DNA of 64,000 bases. Origin: Rhizomys pruinosus (Eukaryota > Chordata > Mammalia > Rodentia > Spalacidae). A program made the position numbers and the translations under genes. The notes under the pieces were generated by a model, which saw only the letters and a list, made by a program, of their open reading frames with translations, had not been told where the DNA came from and did not search any database. Shown here in pieces: positions 1 through 10,487 of the stretch (positions are counted from its first letter, which is position 1; every line of letters starts with the position of its first letter). The DNA lies in assembly GCA_009823505.1 (NCBI GenBank), contig VZQC01005680.1, forward strand, positions 4,522,559 through 4,586,558, given 5' to 3'.

Positions 1-1
1 A

Positions 2-271
2 CGCCACCACAGAGATACATGCACGGCCATGTTTATTGCAGCTCTCTTCACAATAGCAAGGAGCTGGAACCAACCTAAATGCCCCTCAACTGACGAGTGG
101 ATAGAGAAAATGTGGTACATCTACACAATGGAATTCTATGCAGCAGTAAAGAAAGATGACATCACGAGCTTTGCAGGAAAATGGCTGGAGCTAGAGGACG
201 TCATGCTGAGTGAAGTAACACAGTCCCAGAAAAACAAACGATGCATGGTATCACTCATCTGTGGATGCTAG
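2..271 (+). pseudogene. L1 ORF2 C-terminal fragment
   Basis: An open frame enters from the window edge and ends at the TAG at 269-271. It encodes the L1 ORF2 C-terminus: NQPKCPSTDEW, then MWYIYTMEFYAA, then a short C-terminal SLICGC in place of the usual SLI-GG ending. Only the region downstream of the reverse transcriptase is present, so no activity is expected from this fragment. The element may continue upstream of the window. Confidence 0.9.
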
Positions 272-560
272 TGCCAATTACCCAGTTGTAAGTATTTCTT
301 GTGTAGGGCCCCCTGAGCTTTTGTACAAAGCAGTTGGGCATAATGCATTTTGGAAACAACAACAACAACAGAAAATACTGCATCAAAGAACTGACTGAAG
401 CAGTGAACTTCTGCTCAAAACAGTCAACTTCCCCATGGAAAATATTGAGAAAGACTAAGAGATAGAAAGCATGTTTGGCAGAATGCACGAGCTCTGGTGG
501 GGTGGGGGAATGAGCGGGAACATGGGTCTAGATTTGTTAAAAATAAATAAATAAATTTAT
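272..560 (+). mobile_element. L1 3' UTR and A-rich tail
   Basis: This directly follows the ORF2 stop. It contains GGCAGAATGCACGAG, a G-rich tract (GGTGGGGTGGGGG, ~497) and an AATAAA-rich tail at 540-560, the normal layout of an L1 3' end. The CAGAATGCA plus G-tract motif recurs in the elements at 3330, 6975, 8492 and 13267. Confidence 0.75.
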
Positions 561-578
561 GTGAAAAAAAATAAAAAT

Positions 579-623
579 AAATAATAAGATATTTATTATT
601 TATTTTAAGATATCTTATTATTT
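579..623. repeat. AT-rich perfect inverted repeat
   Basis: AAATAATAAGATAT (579-592) is perfectly inverted at 610-623 around a 17-base AT loop. It sits in the junction between the L1 tail and the next B2 element and is probably a by-product of A-rich tails. Confidence 0.8.
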
Positions 624-805
624 ATTTATGTGCATGTGTTTGTGTATTTGTGTACACCACATGTGTGCAGTTATACATGGAAACCAGAATAGGATGTTGA
701 ATTCGCCAGAGCTGGGGTTACAGGAGGTTGTGAGCTGCTGTGTGGATGCTGGGAAATGAACCCAGTAAGTGTTCTTGAACGCTGAGCCCAAACTCCACCC
801 CCTTT
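610..805 (-). mobile_element. B2 SINE, diverged
   Basis: Reverse-strand B2. The A-rich tail side is at 610-630, followed by GTGTGTGCAG, GCTGGGGTTACAGG, TGTGGATGCTGGGAAATGAACC, and a decayed tRNA-like head near 790. Many substitutions show it is old. Confidence 0.75.
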
Positions 806-1174
806 CTCTCTTTTCAACAAATCTATGAAAGGACTCTGTCCTGATCTAACTTTCATCATGCATCTACACACAAACCAGGAAGATTCTGTAGAAATAACAT
901 CTGTCCCCAGGAGCTTGAAGCCATGGCCATGTCAGTATTGCCACCATCTGTCTGCACACCAGAAGAAAGCCTGCATTTTCTCTTTAACCCCAAAGACATT
1001 CCATTTATTCTTCTGACTCCAGTAAAGGTCAGAGATGAAGGTCTCTGAGTAGAGACCATTTGTATTTATGCAAAATATTTCATTTAGGGCACAAATGAGT
1101 CATGATATTCACCAGAGATTGTTCCCATAATAATAAATCTAAATACTTTTACTGGTATTGAAAAAAATTAAGAA
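806..1174. other. Repeat-poor sequence
   Basis: No repeat family or coding signal recognised. Short overlapping open frames on both strands look like chance. Confidence 0.5.
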
Positions 1175-1175
1175 G

Positions 1176-1543
1176 TGCATATCTATCAATTATCTATCAT
1201 TTATCTATCTACTCTTATCTGTCTACCCATCTATCAGTCAAATCCATCTTTCTTTCATGCATTATATGTTCACCCATCTATATATTTACCCATCTATCAA
1301 TGTATCTACCATCTTATGATCCTATTCATCCATTCAGTCAGCTCCTTCCCAATTGATTTATATATTCATCTACTTTTCATCTGTTGACTCTAACTATTTA
1401 TCTATCACCTACCATTTATTAATCAATCACTTACCTATATAACCTGTCCATCTATTTACCTACCTATGTATCTGTCTACCAATTTATCTATATGCAACCT
1501 ATCATCCAAAGTCCTATCCACCAATTTCCTGTATGCTTGCCTG

Positions 1544-1577
<34 letters not shown>

Positions 1578-1770
1578 ATCATATCTATTTACCTATCACC
1601 TATTACTTACATATCTATCATTTACCTACTATCATGTATGTGTATATTTATTATCTATTTATGTATCTGTCTTCTACCTACTATCATGTATGTATCTACC
1701 TGTCTATTATCATGTATATATGTTTGTATGTGTCTATCAATTATCTACTCATCTACACCAAGAAGTAAGC
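1176..1770 (+). repeat. Degenerate (TATC)n array
   Basis: About 600 bp of imperfect ATCT/TATC tetranucleotide sequence with one long pure run at about 1543-1577. Interruptions such as TACC and TTAC show an old, decaying array. All of the overlapping open frames here are tyrosine/serine/leucine-rich translations of the repeat. Confidence 0.9.
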
Positions 1771-1912
1771 ACCTGACTTTATTCTATTCTAAGCTTTTAT
1801 ATGTGTTGTCTTATTCATTATCATATAAATTTTCTGAGCTAAGAACCACAATTATTCCCAAGTACATATGAGGAAACCAAGGCAAAAATGAGATTTTTAA
1901 AAATCCAATATT

Positions 1913-2135
1913 TGGGGGCTGGAGATATGACTCAGCAATTAAGAGCACTGGCTGCTCTTGCAGAAGATGCAGCTTTGAATCCCAGCATCCACATGGCAGC
2001 TAAAATCCATCCATAACTCCAGTTCCTGAGCATCTAACTTCTGACCTCTGTGGGCATTGCATGACACAGTTGCACTTACATACATGCAGGCGATACACTC
2101 ATACACATAAAATAAAAATAATAAATACATATATT
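1913..2135 (+). mobile_element. B2 SINE with target-site duplication
   Basis: Complete B2: GGGGCTGGAGATATGACTCA head, GAATCCCAGCATCCACATGG, TACATACATGCAGGCGATAC and an ACACATAAAATAAA tail. It is flanked by 13-bp direct repeats AAAATCCAATATT at 1900-1912 and 2136-2148, showing L1-mediated retroposition. Confidence 0.93.
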
Positions 2136-2361
2136 AAAATCCAATATTGAAGAGACTCTAGACATTGAAATAAAAAAATTAAGTATATAGCCATGGGTCC
2201 CTTTTTGCAAATCTAAGAAATGCCATCTTTATATGAAGAAAGAAAAATTTAAGAGATTAACCTGCCATTGCTTAGCACATATATCTGAAAGGAAAGGACA
2301 GGAGAGCAGTTGGGTCTTGGCTCTCTACACCATGCTTTATGGTAAAAAAAAAAATACACCT

Positions 2362-2510
2362 GTGAGGTAGGCATGGTGATGCAAGCTTATAATCCCCACG
2401 ATAAGAAGGCTAAGACAGGAAGTTCTCGAGTTCTAAGGCTGCCTGGGCTCTAGTAGGGAGTTTGACACCAGTTTGGGGTACAGAGTGAGACCCTGTTTCA
2501 GAAAGGAATA
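2362..2510 (+). mobile_element. B1-like SINE, diverged
   Basis: GGCATGGTGATGCAAGCTTA and TACAGAGTGAGACCCTGTTTC mark a diverged B1. Its A-rich tail appears to have expanded into the following AGG array. Confidence 0.7.
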
Positions 2511-2625
2511 AGAGGAGGAGGAGGAGGAGGAGGAGGAGGAGGAGGAGGAGGAAGAGGAGGGGAAGAAGAGAAAGAGAAGGGGGAGAAAGAGAAAGAAGAG
2601 AAAGAAAGGGGAGGAGAAGACATCT
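2511..2625 (+). repeat. (AGG)n purine microsatellite
   Basis: A pure GGA/AGG run (about 2511-2557) grades into mixed GAAAG purine DNA. Its reverse translation gives a polyserine frame that is not a gene. Confidence 0.95.
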
Positions 2626-2747
2626 CCCACCTCATCAGAGTGCATCTCACAAGGACCTATGTGGACTCCCATGGTCCATGCCATGCCATCCACAGTGCAG
2701 AATCACAGTGTGTGAAAACACACACTTCTTTTTATTGAGATAATGGA

Positions 2748-3038
2748 TTTTATATTTATTATTTTTATTTTATGTATACAGCATATTGCCTGCATGTAGG
2801 TAGATGCACCAATGTTGTGCAATGCCTGCATGTAGGTAGATGCACCAATGTTGTGCAATGCCTGCATGTAGGTAGATGCACCAATGTTGTGCAATGCCTG
2901 CAGAGGTCAGGAGAAGGGGGCACATCTAGAACTGGACTTGTGGATGGTTGTGAGCTGCCATGTGTGTACTGGGACCCCAACCCAGGTCCTCTGCAAGAGC
3001 AGCCAGTGCTCTTAACTGCTGAGCCATCTCTCCAGCCC
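2748..3038 (-). mobile_element. B2 SINE with internal triplication
   Basis: Reverse-strand B2: TTTTATTTTATGTATACAG tail side, GGTTGTGAGCTGCCATGTG, CCCAGGTCCTCTGCAAGAGC and GAGCCATCTCTCCAGCCC head. It is longer than other copies because 36 bp of its body occurs three times (2787-2894). Confidence 0.9.
2787..2894 (-). repeat. 36-bp tandem triplication inside B2
   Basis: Three identical 36-bp units starting TGCCTGCATGTAGGTAGATG occupy 2787-2822, 2823-2858 and 2859-2894. The unit is part of the B2 body, so it amplified after insertion. Identity between units implies a recent event. The unit is a multiple of three, which explains a repeating open frame of no coding significance. Confidence 0.95.
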
Positions 3039-3317
3039 TGGGCTTTAACTTAAATATTGGTATTAAGTTCTGCAAGCCACACTCTTGGAAGTAGTAGCAT
3101 AGGTCATTTGAAAGACTGAGTATGAACTCAGATGTCTGTTTCTTTGTTTTAAAAATGCATTTGTGGTGAAAAAATAAAAATGCATTCACATATTCATGTA
3201 TTTATCATTGGATGTGGTTTCGTTGTTCAGGGATTCATATCACTTCTTGGAAAACGGCAGGGTGTGATGGCCTGGCTCCAGAGGTCAGTGGTTACAGAAT
3301 CAGTGCTCTCTCAAGGT
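3039..3317. other. Repeat-poor sequence
   Basis: Nothing recognised between the B2 and the next retroposon insertion. Confidence 0.5.
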
Positions 3318-3329
3318 TCTGCTCTTTCT

Positions 3330-4004
3330 TTTTTTTTTTTTTAATTAGTTTTTATTGATGCTTTGTGCATTTCATACATTTTTTCCAATTCAGTTCAGGC
3401 TTATTTCCCTTTCCCTCCCCCCCCACCCCCACCCCATCCCAGATCATGCATTCTGCCATAACTGTCCTGCATCTTTCTCTCAGTTTTTTTTTTCATTTTT
3501 AGCTATAAGTGATAATCCATGAGACAGCATCCTTCATGCAAAACCTATCTGCAGGCTGTGTTGCCCAAACACCTACACCCAACCATCAGTGGGGGTGACA
3601 AGTTTTTTGTTCAATCAAGTTCGTCAAATGAGTGTCCAGACTGACATTGCTTGTAGTCTTCATAGTCACCAATTGCAGCACCTTACATTCTACCACGACG
3701 CACCAATCTATTCTTCTCCGCCCCTCTTAGGGTTTGTTCACTCTAAGGCTTAGAAAAGGGTGCCAGGTGGACTGGAGAGGGTCAAAACAGTCCACTCTCT
3801 CTCGGAGCCGGTTGACTTGACTCTGGTCAATTCTGCGCTGTTTCCTTTCATGGGCTCTTGAAAGTTTTTGTTCCAGGAATAACTTTCGAATCCTACTAAT
3901 GAAGCACAAGCAATGAGATATATAGGTTATTAACACACTAATAGTTATCGGTAGGTTCTTAGCATAGACACATTTTGGATAGCTTTTAATCCATGAATTA
4001 CAAA
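3330..4004 (-). mobile_element. Unclassified retroposon, copy A (675 bp)
   Basis: Longest of three related reverse-strand copies. Read on the reverse strand, it ends with a CAGAATGCATGATCTGGGAT G-rich block, an AAGCATCAATAAAAA polyadenylation motif and an A tail. It is flanked by 12-bp direct repeats TCTGCTCTTTCT (3318-3329, 4005-4016). A reverse frame at 3727-3936 reads KLFLEQKLSRAHERKQRR, which is not L1 ORF2 as I know it. It is either a long lineage-specific L1 3' UTR or a processed transcript family that acquired an L1-like 3' end. The 5' end is truncated. Confidence 0.8.
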
Positions 4005-4139
4005 TCTGCTCTTTCTAGCTCCAAGGTGGGACAAAGGCTTCATCTCTACACTGGGATCACAGATGGGTTATCTGGCTTGTCTTTGGCTTGGAGTGACTGT
4101 GGATTGGCTCAGCTACCCAGTAGAGTTGTAAAGATACTT

Positions 4140-4430
4140 ATCCCCTCCCCTCCGTGCCTTCCTCCTTCTATTTCTCCCTCCCTCCTTCCCTTTCTTCCTC
4201 CTTCTCTCCCTCTCTTTCCTCCCTTCCTTCTTCCCTCCCTCCTTCCCTTCCTCAATTGCTTCCTTCCTCCCTCCTCCCTTTCTCACTCCTTCCTTCCTTC
4301 CTTCCTTCCTTCCTTCCTTCCTTCCTTCCTTCCTTCTTCCCTCCCTTCCTCCCTCCTCCCCCGTTTTTCCTCCTTCCCTCCCTCCCTCCCTCCCTCTCTC
4401 CCTCCCTCCCTCCCTCCCGCAGCCCTCTGA
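4140..4430 (+). repeat. Polypyrimidine tract (CTTCC/CCCT)n
   Basis: About 290 bp almost free of purines on this strand, with a pure (CTTC)n run near 4288-4334 and (CCCT)n near 4375-4417. Large frames on both strands here are low-complexity translations. Confidence 0.95.
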
Positions 4431-4679
4431 GCTAGGGCTCCATCTCCCCAGCGCTCTCTGTGATGGTTTATGAGAAGAGAAACCAGAACGGCAGCTGAAC
4501 GGGAGCATTCACCCCTCTTCCTCTGACTGTGGATGCCACGTGACTGCAGCAGCAACAGAAACGAAACTAGGGCAAGGGTTGTTCTTATTTCCTTCCTCCT
4601 CTATGTATGTCCCTCCCCTGTTCCTTCCCGCCTTCTCCCCCCAACTAGTTTCCCCACTTCTCTAAGGAATGCTTTCTTC
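4431..4679. other. Repeat-poor sequence
   Basis: No recognised element or gene between the pyrimidine tract and the L1 fragment. Confidence 0.45.
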
Positions 4680-5000
4680 TACCCTGTAGAAATCAGTGTG
4701 GAAGTTCCTCAAGAAACTAAAACAAACAAATAAACAGCAACAACAACAACAAAAAAACCCTCATGGTCTGATCCAGCCATTGCAGTCTGGGATCCATAGC
4801 TGAAATCAGCACGGCACAGACACTTGAACATCCAGGCTTGCTGCTGCTCTGCTCACAGTAGCTAGGAAATGGACCCAGCCTAATGCCCACCAACCGAAGA
4901 ATGGACAAAGTGGAATCTTATGCAGTCATAAAGAAGAACACAATCAAGACATTTGCAGTAAGCTGAAGTAACTACAGATTGTTACATTAAGTGGAATAAG
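4680..5000 (+). pseudogene. L1 ORF2 3' fragment, decayed
   Basis: AAGAAACTAAAACAAACAAA, GTAGCTAGGAAATGGACCCA, CCTAATGCCCACCAACCGAA and GGAATCTTATGCAGTCATAA follow the order of the L1 ORF2 C-terminal coding region, with frameshifts and a (CAA)n insertion at about 4738-4753. It is an old, dead fragment. Confidence 0.75.
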
Positions 5001-5540
5001 CTGGGCATCTTATTTTTCTAGCATCCACAGCCCTGAGGCTTCAGGTCCACTGAAGTCCGTGAGCTTTAGCCTTCCAGCTCCCTTAGCCCATCCGCTTCTG
5101 TTGTCTGGGTTCTGTGGGCATCTTTGTGAGGTATCCCCACTGGTCCTCTTCTGCTCATTCACAGTCATCTCATCAGGGTCACAGACAAGTGCTCCACTCA
5201 TTAAGCACTGATCCCTTCCTGGAACAATCGCCATAAAACACCACGAGCTCTCTCCAGTTCAGTGCACGTGTAAACTACTTAAGGGCAAGACGAAATCAAC
5301 AGGAAAGATTTTCTGGTTTAGTTTAATTGCTTCTCAGGGCCTCTCATTTACCAAGCTCTGCTATAAGGAAAAGTCACAGCTTACCCTAGTGGAATGAATA
5401 CAAAAGAGCCGAACATTGGCGAGTACAGCTGGATGCAGTTGGTCCCAGAGAGCTGGTGTTTCCACTGTGAAAGAGAGATCACCTTTTCATGTCCGTCCAG
5501 GAGCTGGGCTTGGGGAAGTCCTTCCCACCTGTGGCTATGC
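5001..5540. other. Repeat-poor sequence
   Basis: No family recognised. Short frames on both strands have no recognisable product. Confidence 0.45.
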
Positions 5541-6128
5541 AGAATTCCTGTGGTGGTTGGCTTTAATACTACTGGGCACAAGTTAGAACCCCTGAGTAAG
5601 AAGCCTCACCTGATTGCCTTACTTAATGCAGGAAGACCTACCCCAAATGTAGGGAGCACCCTCTGATAAACCCCAGATACTTTTAAGGGGGGGGGTGGCA
5701 GAGAGAAGGAACTCCCTTTGGTTTCCCTGGCCTTCCTTTGCTCTCAGACAGTTTACCCTGTTGATCCGACTCCTTTGCTGACATCAGAACCCGCATTTCC
5801 AGGCTTCTGTGGTTGACTGAGGACCAGCAGCTCTCCAGAACCCTCCAGGTTTTCCAGCAACAGATTGAGACTGCTGAGACATCCATCCTCCTGGGCTGAG
5901 CAACTACTGGGTTCTCATTCTCTCCAGTGAGAGGCAGTCACTGTAGGATTGCTCTGACTGCTGAGGCCCTAGCCTCAAGGACAGAGTAACTACCAGCTTC
6001 TCAGCCTCTTAGGTATGGGACAATTGTAGTTACTCTTGCAGCATTAGCTGACTTAACAAATTCTTTTAATGTATCTACATATACATTAATTCTATTGGCT
6101 TTATTCCTCCAGAGAACCCTGACTTAAT
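5541..6128 (+). mobile_element. Old interspersed repeat, possibly LTR/MER-like
   Basis: The right end (6060-6125: ATTCTATTGGCTTTATTCC then CCAGAGAACCCTGACTTA) resembles a common mammalian repeat end that I recall but cannot name. An ~85-bp segment is repeated inside: GAGCAACTACTGGGTTCTCA near 5898 and GAGTAACTACCAGCTTCTCA near 5985. A G run lies at 5690-5696. Confidence 0.45.
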
Positions 6129-6357
6129 CTCCTGCCTCAGTATCCTGAATGTGTACACCACCAAGCCTAGCATGTGTAAAATTTAATGTTGTGTTACTTT
6201 TACATATAACAAATAGGTTGCAATGTTCACAAATTCCCAGCCCTGAAAACTATAAATAATGGTGGATAAATATGAATCAGTAATGTCCGTTGTCAAATCT
6301 CCACCAGGATGCATATTGAAACCATATTGTGTGGTTTAGAAGTTGTGATCATAGAGC

Positions 6358-6480
6358 TTGGGCATGATGGTGGCACCTGTCATCCCCGCACTTGGGAGGC
6401 TGAGATAGAAGGACCCTAAATTCCACTGCGACCTGGACTGCCTCAGTGAGACCTCGCCTCAGGACAACAAAAACGTTGCA
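6358..6480 (+). mobile_element. B1-related SINE, old
   Basis: GGGCATGATGGTGGCACCTG and GCACTTGGGAGGCTGAGATA are B1-type; the 3' half is heavily changed. Confidence 0.65.
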
Positions 6481-6486
6481 GTAATA

Positions 6487-6680
6487 GGAGCCGGACAGAT
6501 GGCCGATCAGCTAAAGACACAGGTTGCTGTTGCCCAGCGCCCACATGGCAAGTCATAATCATCTTTAACTCCAACTCCAAGGGATCCAGCACCCTCTGTA
6601 GGCATTACAGACAAGTGATCAACTTAGATACATGTAGGCATAATAGTCATTCACATAAACTTAACATAATAAGTGTTTTC
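6487..6680 (+). mobile_element. B2 SINE, old
   Basis: The decayed head (GGAGCCGGACAGATGGCCGA), CAGCGCCCACATGGCAAGTC, and a tail with ATACATGTAGGCATAATAG keep the B2 order. Confidence 0.7.
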
Positions 6681-6730
6681 TAAAAATCACAGTAATGATG
6701 CAGTGGGATAAATGTTATAAGACAGGGAGA

Positions 6731-6923
6731 GACTGGATGACCGCCGAGGCCACTCAGCACTTCGGTGTGCTGTGCGGAGACTGGATGACCGCCGAGGCCA
6801 TGCGGCACTTCGGTGTGCTGTGCAGAGACTGGATGACCGCCGAGGCCACGCGGCGCTTCGGTGTGCTGTGCAGAGACTGGATGACCGCCCGCCGAGGCCA
6901 CGCGGCGCTTCGGTGTGCTGTGC
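6731..6923 (+). repeat. 48-bp GC- and CpG-rich minisatellite
   Basis: Four units beginning GACTGGATGACCGCCGAGGC: 6731-6778, 6779-6826, 6827-6874 and 6875-6923; the last carries a 4-bp duplication (CGCC/GCCC). Each unit holds several CpGs, unusual for this AT-rich window. The 48-bp period is divisible by three, so repeating open frames run through it on both strands, but no start context or flanking exon supports coding. Confidence 0.92.
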
Positions 6924-6974
6924 TGCAGCCTCTGAAGGGAGGGTACAACTAGGCACTGCTGAGCCCAGCTTTTA

Positions 6975-7750
6975 AATGTAGATTTTTATTGAGATTTTGA
7001 CCCCTTCCCCCATCTGCACACTCCATAGCCCCCACCATATTTCATGCATTCTGTCATATACGTTAAGGCCCACCTGGTCAAGCATCTTGCTCCTTTGCTG
7101 CAAGTTCACCTGTTGCGGTCTGGTCTGCCTATCTGGAAGATGAGCTCTCCGTCACCCAGCTGCTGTCGGTTGACAGTGCTTCCTCCGCTAAAGCTGAGGC
7201 TGCTGCTCATTCCCCAGTTCTGTGCTGGGTTTTTGTCCAGCAGAGTCAGCGAGGGTCTCGTACATGCTCTCACCATTGTTGCAAGTCCATGCGAGGCCTT
7301 TGCGTCCTCCTCAGAGGTAACACAGGCTGTGGCATAGCCTGTGCTATTTGGGGAGTCTCTTGGACTACCTTGACTAACAGCTAGAAGAGGTTTCTCCTGT
7401 CTGGGAGTGTGTTCATTCTTGTATAGTTTTCAGGTATACCATATTTCCCTCTGGCTTTTCACACCACCTAAGCTCTGTCTCTCCCCTCTCTCCCTGCTAA
7501 CCTCTCTCCTCCCTCCCATTTTCCCCTTGATAATATCTGTCTCCTACTACACCCTTCTCTTGCTTTTCTTCCTCCCCTTTACCCCCAGGGTTCCTTGTTT
7601 GCCCTTCCCCCCTCCCTTCCCAGTTGAATACCCTCATTCCCTACTTCCCTCATGGTAACATCTGTCTCCTACTATCCCTCTCTGTCAGGCTCTTTTATTT
7701 CCTTTATCTCCATGGTTCCTTTCCATTTTCTCACTTGTTTTTCCAAGTCT
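6975..7750 (-). mobile_element. L1 3' UTR (reverse strand)
   Basis: Starts with an AATAAAAATC tail (reverse strand), then a G-rich block and CAGAATGCATGAAATATGG, then ~300 bp of C/T-rich sequence (7460-7700) corresponding to the purine-rich L1 3' UTR. It is continuous with the ORF2 remnant above 7751. Confidence 0.8.
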
Positions 7751-8061
7751 ATGTTACTTGTTTATCAGAGTCTATATTATTTAACTTAATATAACAATTT
7801 CTAGTTCCATCCATTTACCTGGAAATCTCATGAATTCATCTTTCTTTACCAATGAGTAGAACTCCATTGTGTAAATGTACCACATTTTCATTATCCATTC
7901 ATCAGTTAAGGGACACTTAGGTTGTTTCCATTTCTTAGATATTCTGAAAATAACAGCAACAAACGTGGATATATAAGTATGATGCATAAGGAAGATGTGT
8001 CCTTTGGGTATATGCCAAGGAATGGTATAACCGCATCGTATGGTAGGTTCATTTTTAGCTT

Positions 8062-8275
8062 TTTTTTACATTATTTTTATTTTATGTATATGTGTTATGC
8101 CTGCATGTGTGTAAGTGCACCCGTGTCATGTGATGCCCACAGAGGACAAAAGAGTGCATTGGATCCCCGGAACTAGAGTTATGGATAGTTATTAGCTGCC
8201 ATGTGGGTGGTGGGATTTGAACTCAGGTCTTCTGCCAGAACAGCAGGTGCTAGAGCTGAGCTCTCTCTCCAGCCC
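8062..8275 (-). mobile_element. B2 SINE inserted in L1
   Basis: TTTTATTTTATGTATATGTG tail side, CACAGAGGACAAAAGAGTGC, TTAGCTGCCATGTGGGTGG and CTCTCTCCAGCCC head, splitting the L1 ORF2 remnant. Confidence 0.92.
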
Positions 8276-8491
8276 TCATTTTAAGTTTTTGAAGAGTTCT
8301 CCCACTTTACACAGTGGTTGCAGAGTTTTCAATCTCCCCAGTAGTGAATGAGAACTCCCCGTTCTCCACATCCGCACCAGCCTTTGGGTCTTTGGTTCTC
8401 TTGATTTTAGTCAATCTTACTGGGGTAGGATAAAATCTTAACGTGGTTTCGATTTGCATTTCTCTGATTAATAAGGAGTTGAGCATTTTTT

Positions 8492-8657
8492 TAAAATTAG
8501 TTTTTATTGATGCTTTGTGCATTTCATACATTTTTCCAATTCAGTTCAGGCTTATTTCCCTTTCCCTCCCCCCCCCCCCCCCACCCCATCCCAGATCATG
8601 CATTCTGCCATAACTGTCCTGCATCTTTCTCTCAGTTTTTTTTTTTCATTTTTAGCT
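8492..8657 (-). mobile_element. Unclassified retroposon, copy B (166 bp)
   Basis: Shortest copy of the 3330-4004 family, carrying only its last ~165 bases, inserted in the L1 remnant. Direct repeats AGCATTTTTT flank it at 8482-8491 and 8658-8667. Identity to copy A is high over the shared part, including the G-rich block and AATAAA end. Confidence 0.9.
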
Positions 8658-10345
8658 AGCATTTTTTAACCATTTTAAATTCTTCATTTGAGAACTCTCT
8701 GTTCAGGTCATTAGCCAATCTTTCTTTGGGCTATTTTCTTGTTTATTATTATTATTTTTTTTTTAGTTCTTTGTACATTCTATATATTAATCCTCAAATG
8801 TGTAGCACTTGAAGATTTTCTCCAACTCAGTGGGTTTCCTTTTCACTTCCTTGGTTGTTTCTTTTGCTTTTTAGCTTAATGAGGTTTCATTTGTGGGTTG
8901 TTGACCTCAGGTATTTTCTCAGGTATTATACCTGAGAAACTGATGTCTGATTTAGAAAGTTCTTTCCTGCACCTATATCTTGTAGGGTACTGTCTGTGTT
9001 TTCTTCTAGCGGTATCAGTTTTCAGATTGAGGTCTTTGATCCATTTGGAGTTAACTATTGTGCAGGGTGAAAGATAAGGGTCTAGTTTCATTCTTCTACA
9101 GGTGGAGATCCAGTTTTGCTAACAGCATTTGTTGAAGATGCTGTCTTTCCTCTATTGAGTGTTTTGGCACGTTTGTCAAATATCAGGTGGCTGAAATTCC
9201 ATGTAGTCATGTTTGGGCCTTCTATTATGATCCATTGACTTACATGTCTGTGTTTGTACCAGTACTATACTGTTTTTCTGATTATAGCACTATAATGTAG
9301 TTTGAGATTTGGTATGAGGATCAGCCCAGCATTGTTCTTTTTGCAAAAGATTGCTTTGGCTATCTGGGGTCTTAGTGATCCATGTGAATTTTGAGGATTT
9401 TTTTCTCACTCTGTGAAGAACGCCTTGTGGATTTGCATTGGCACTGCACTGACTCTATAGATTTCTTTGGGTAGGATTTCACAATATTAATTCTACCAAT
9501 CCATGACCACAGGAGATCCTTCCATTTTCTCCTATCATCCTCTGTCTCTTTCTTCAAAAGATTTAAATTTTTCTTTGTAGAGCTATTTAATGCCTTTGGT
9601 TAGGTTTATTCCTAGATATTTTTGAGGCTATTGTGAATAAGAGGGTTTCTCTGAATGCTTTCTCCAATTGCTTGTTATTGGTATATAGAAAAGCTACTGA
9701 TTTTTGTAAATTGGTTTTGTAACTTGCCACTTTCCTGAAAGTATTGATCATTTCTAGCAGTTTTCTGGTGGAATTTTTGGGATTTCTCGTGTATCATCTA
9801 CACAAATAGTGAAGACAACCAAAATAAGGATTTTGTTTCTTAATCCATTCCTATGGATTATATTATATTATACTAACCTGTATCTTTTGACTGGGGAGTT
9901 GAGGCCATTGATATATAAAGGTATTATTGAAAGATGTTTATTGGTTATTGCCATTTTAATTTTTTGTGTTCCTGGTCCTATTTTGTGTTTCCATAATTAT
10001 GGATTCCTTTGTTTTCCTTCTATAGCCTTTTGGGTATAGTCATTCCTATCTTTAGTCTTTTGTATTGCTTCAAGTATTCTTTGTAATTTTGGACTGGTGG
10101 ACATGAAATTTTTCAGCCTATTCATGTCATAGAAAATTTTCCGCTCCCCTTCGGTTATGATAGTATTGCTGGGTAAAGTAGTCTGGGTGGCATCCATGGT
10201 AATTTAGAAGTGGAAATACTTTGTTCCAAACTCTTCTGGCTTTCATAGTTTCATTGAAAAGTCAACTGTGATTCTGATAGGTTTTTCTTTACACATAATG
10301 TGTTTCCCTCTGGCAGTCTTTAGTGCCCTCTCTTTGTTCTGTACA

Positions 10346-10487
10346 TTTAGTATTTTTTTTTTTTTTGGACAGGGTCTCCATGTAGCCCCAGCTGTCCTGG
10401 AACTCACTCTGTAGACCAGGCTGGCCTTGAACTCACAAAGATCTGCCTACCTCTGCCTCCCGAGTGCTAGGATTAAAGGACATTTAG
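10346..10487 (-). mobile_element. B1 SINE
   Basis: The T-rich start, GACAGGGTCTCCATGTAGCC, CTGTAGACCAGGCTGGCCTT and CCGAGTGCTAGGATTAAAGG identify a reverse-strand B1. ACATTTAGTATTTTT occurs on both sides (10345-10359 and ~10480-10494), consistent with a target-site duplication. Confidence 0.93.

Larger units (their letters stand above)
7751..9954 (-). pseudogene. L1 ORF2 remnant with internal deletion
   Basis: The ORF2 start is visible at 9954 (reverse): an ATG followed by INGLNSP, the endonuclease N-terminus. This runs to WIKKQNPYFGCL and then jumps, at about 9810, to FTICVDD, which corresponds to the FADD metal-binding motif of the reverse transcriptase. The rest of the endonuclease and most of the RT, roughly 2 kb, are missing. 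Downstream sequence continues to the C-terminus (KKWKQPKCPLTDEW, MWYIYTMEFYS at 7781-7930). Frameshifts, one B2 and one unclassified retroposon interrupt it. It cannot encode active protein. Confidence 0.88.

Noticed and set aside
6687..6956. Repeating open frames on both strands over the 48-bp minisatellite, possible repeat protein
   Set aside because: The 48-bp period alone keeps frames open; there is no upstream exon, no start context and no homologue I recognise.
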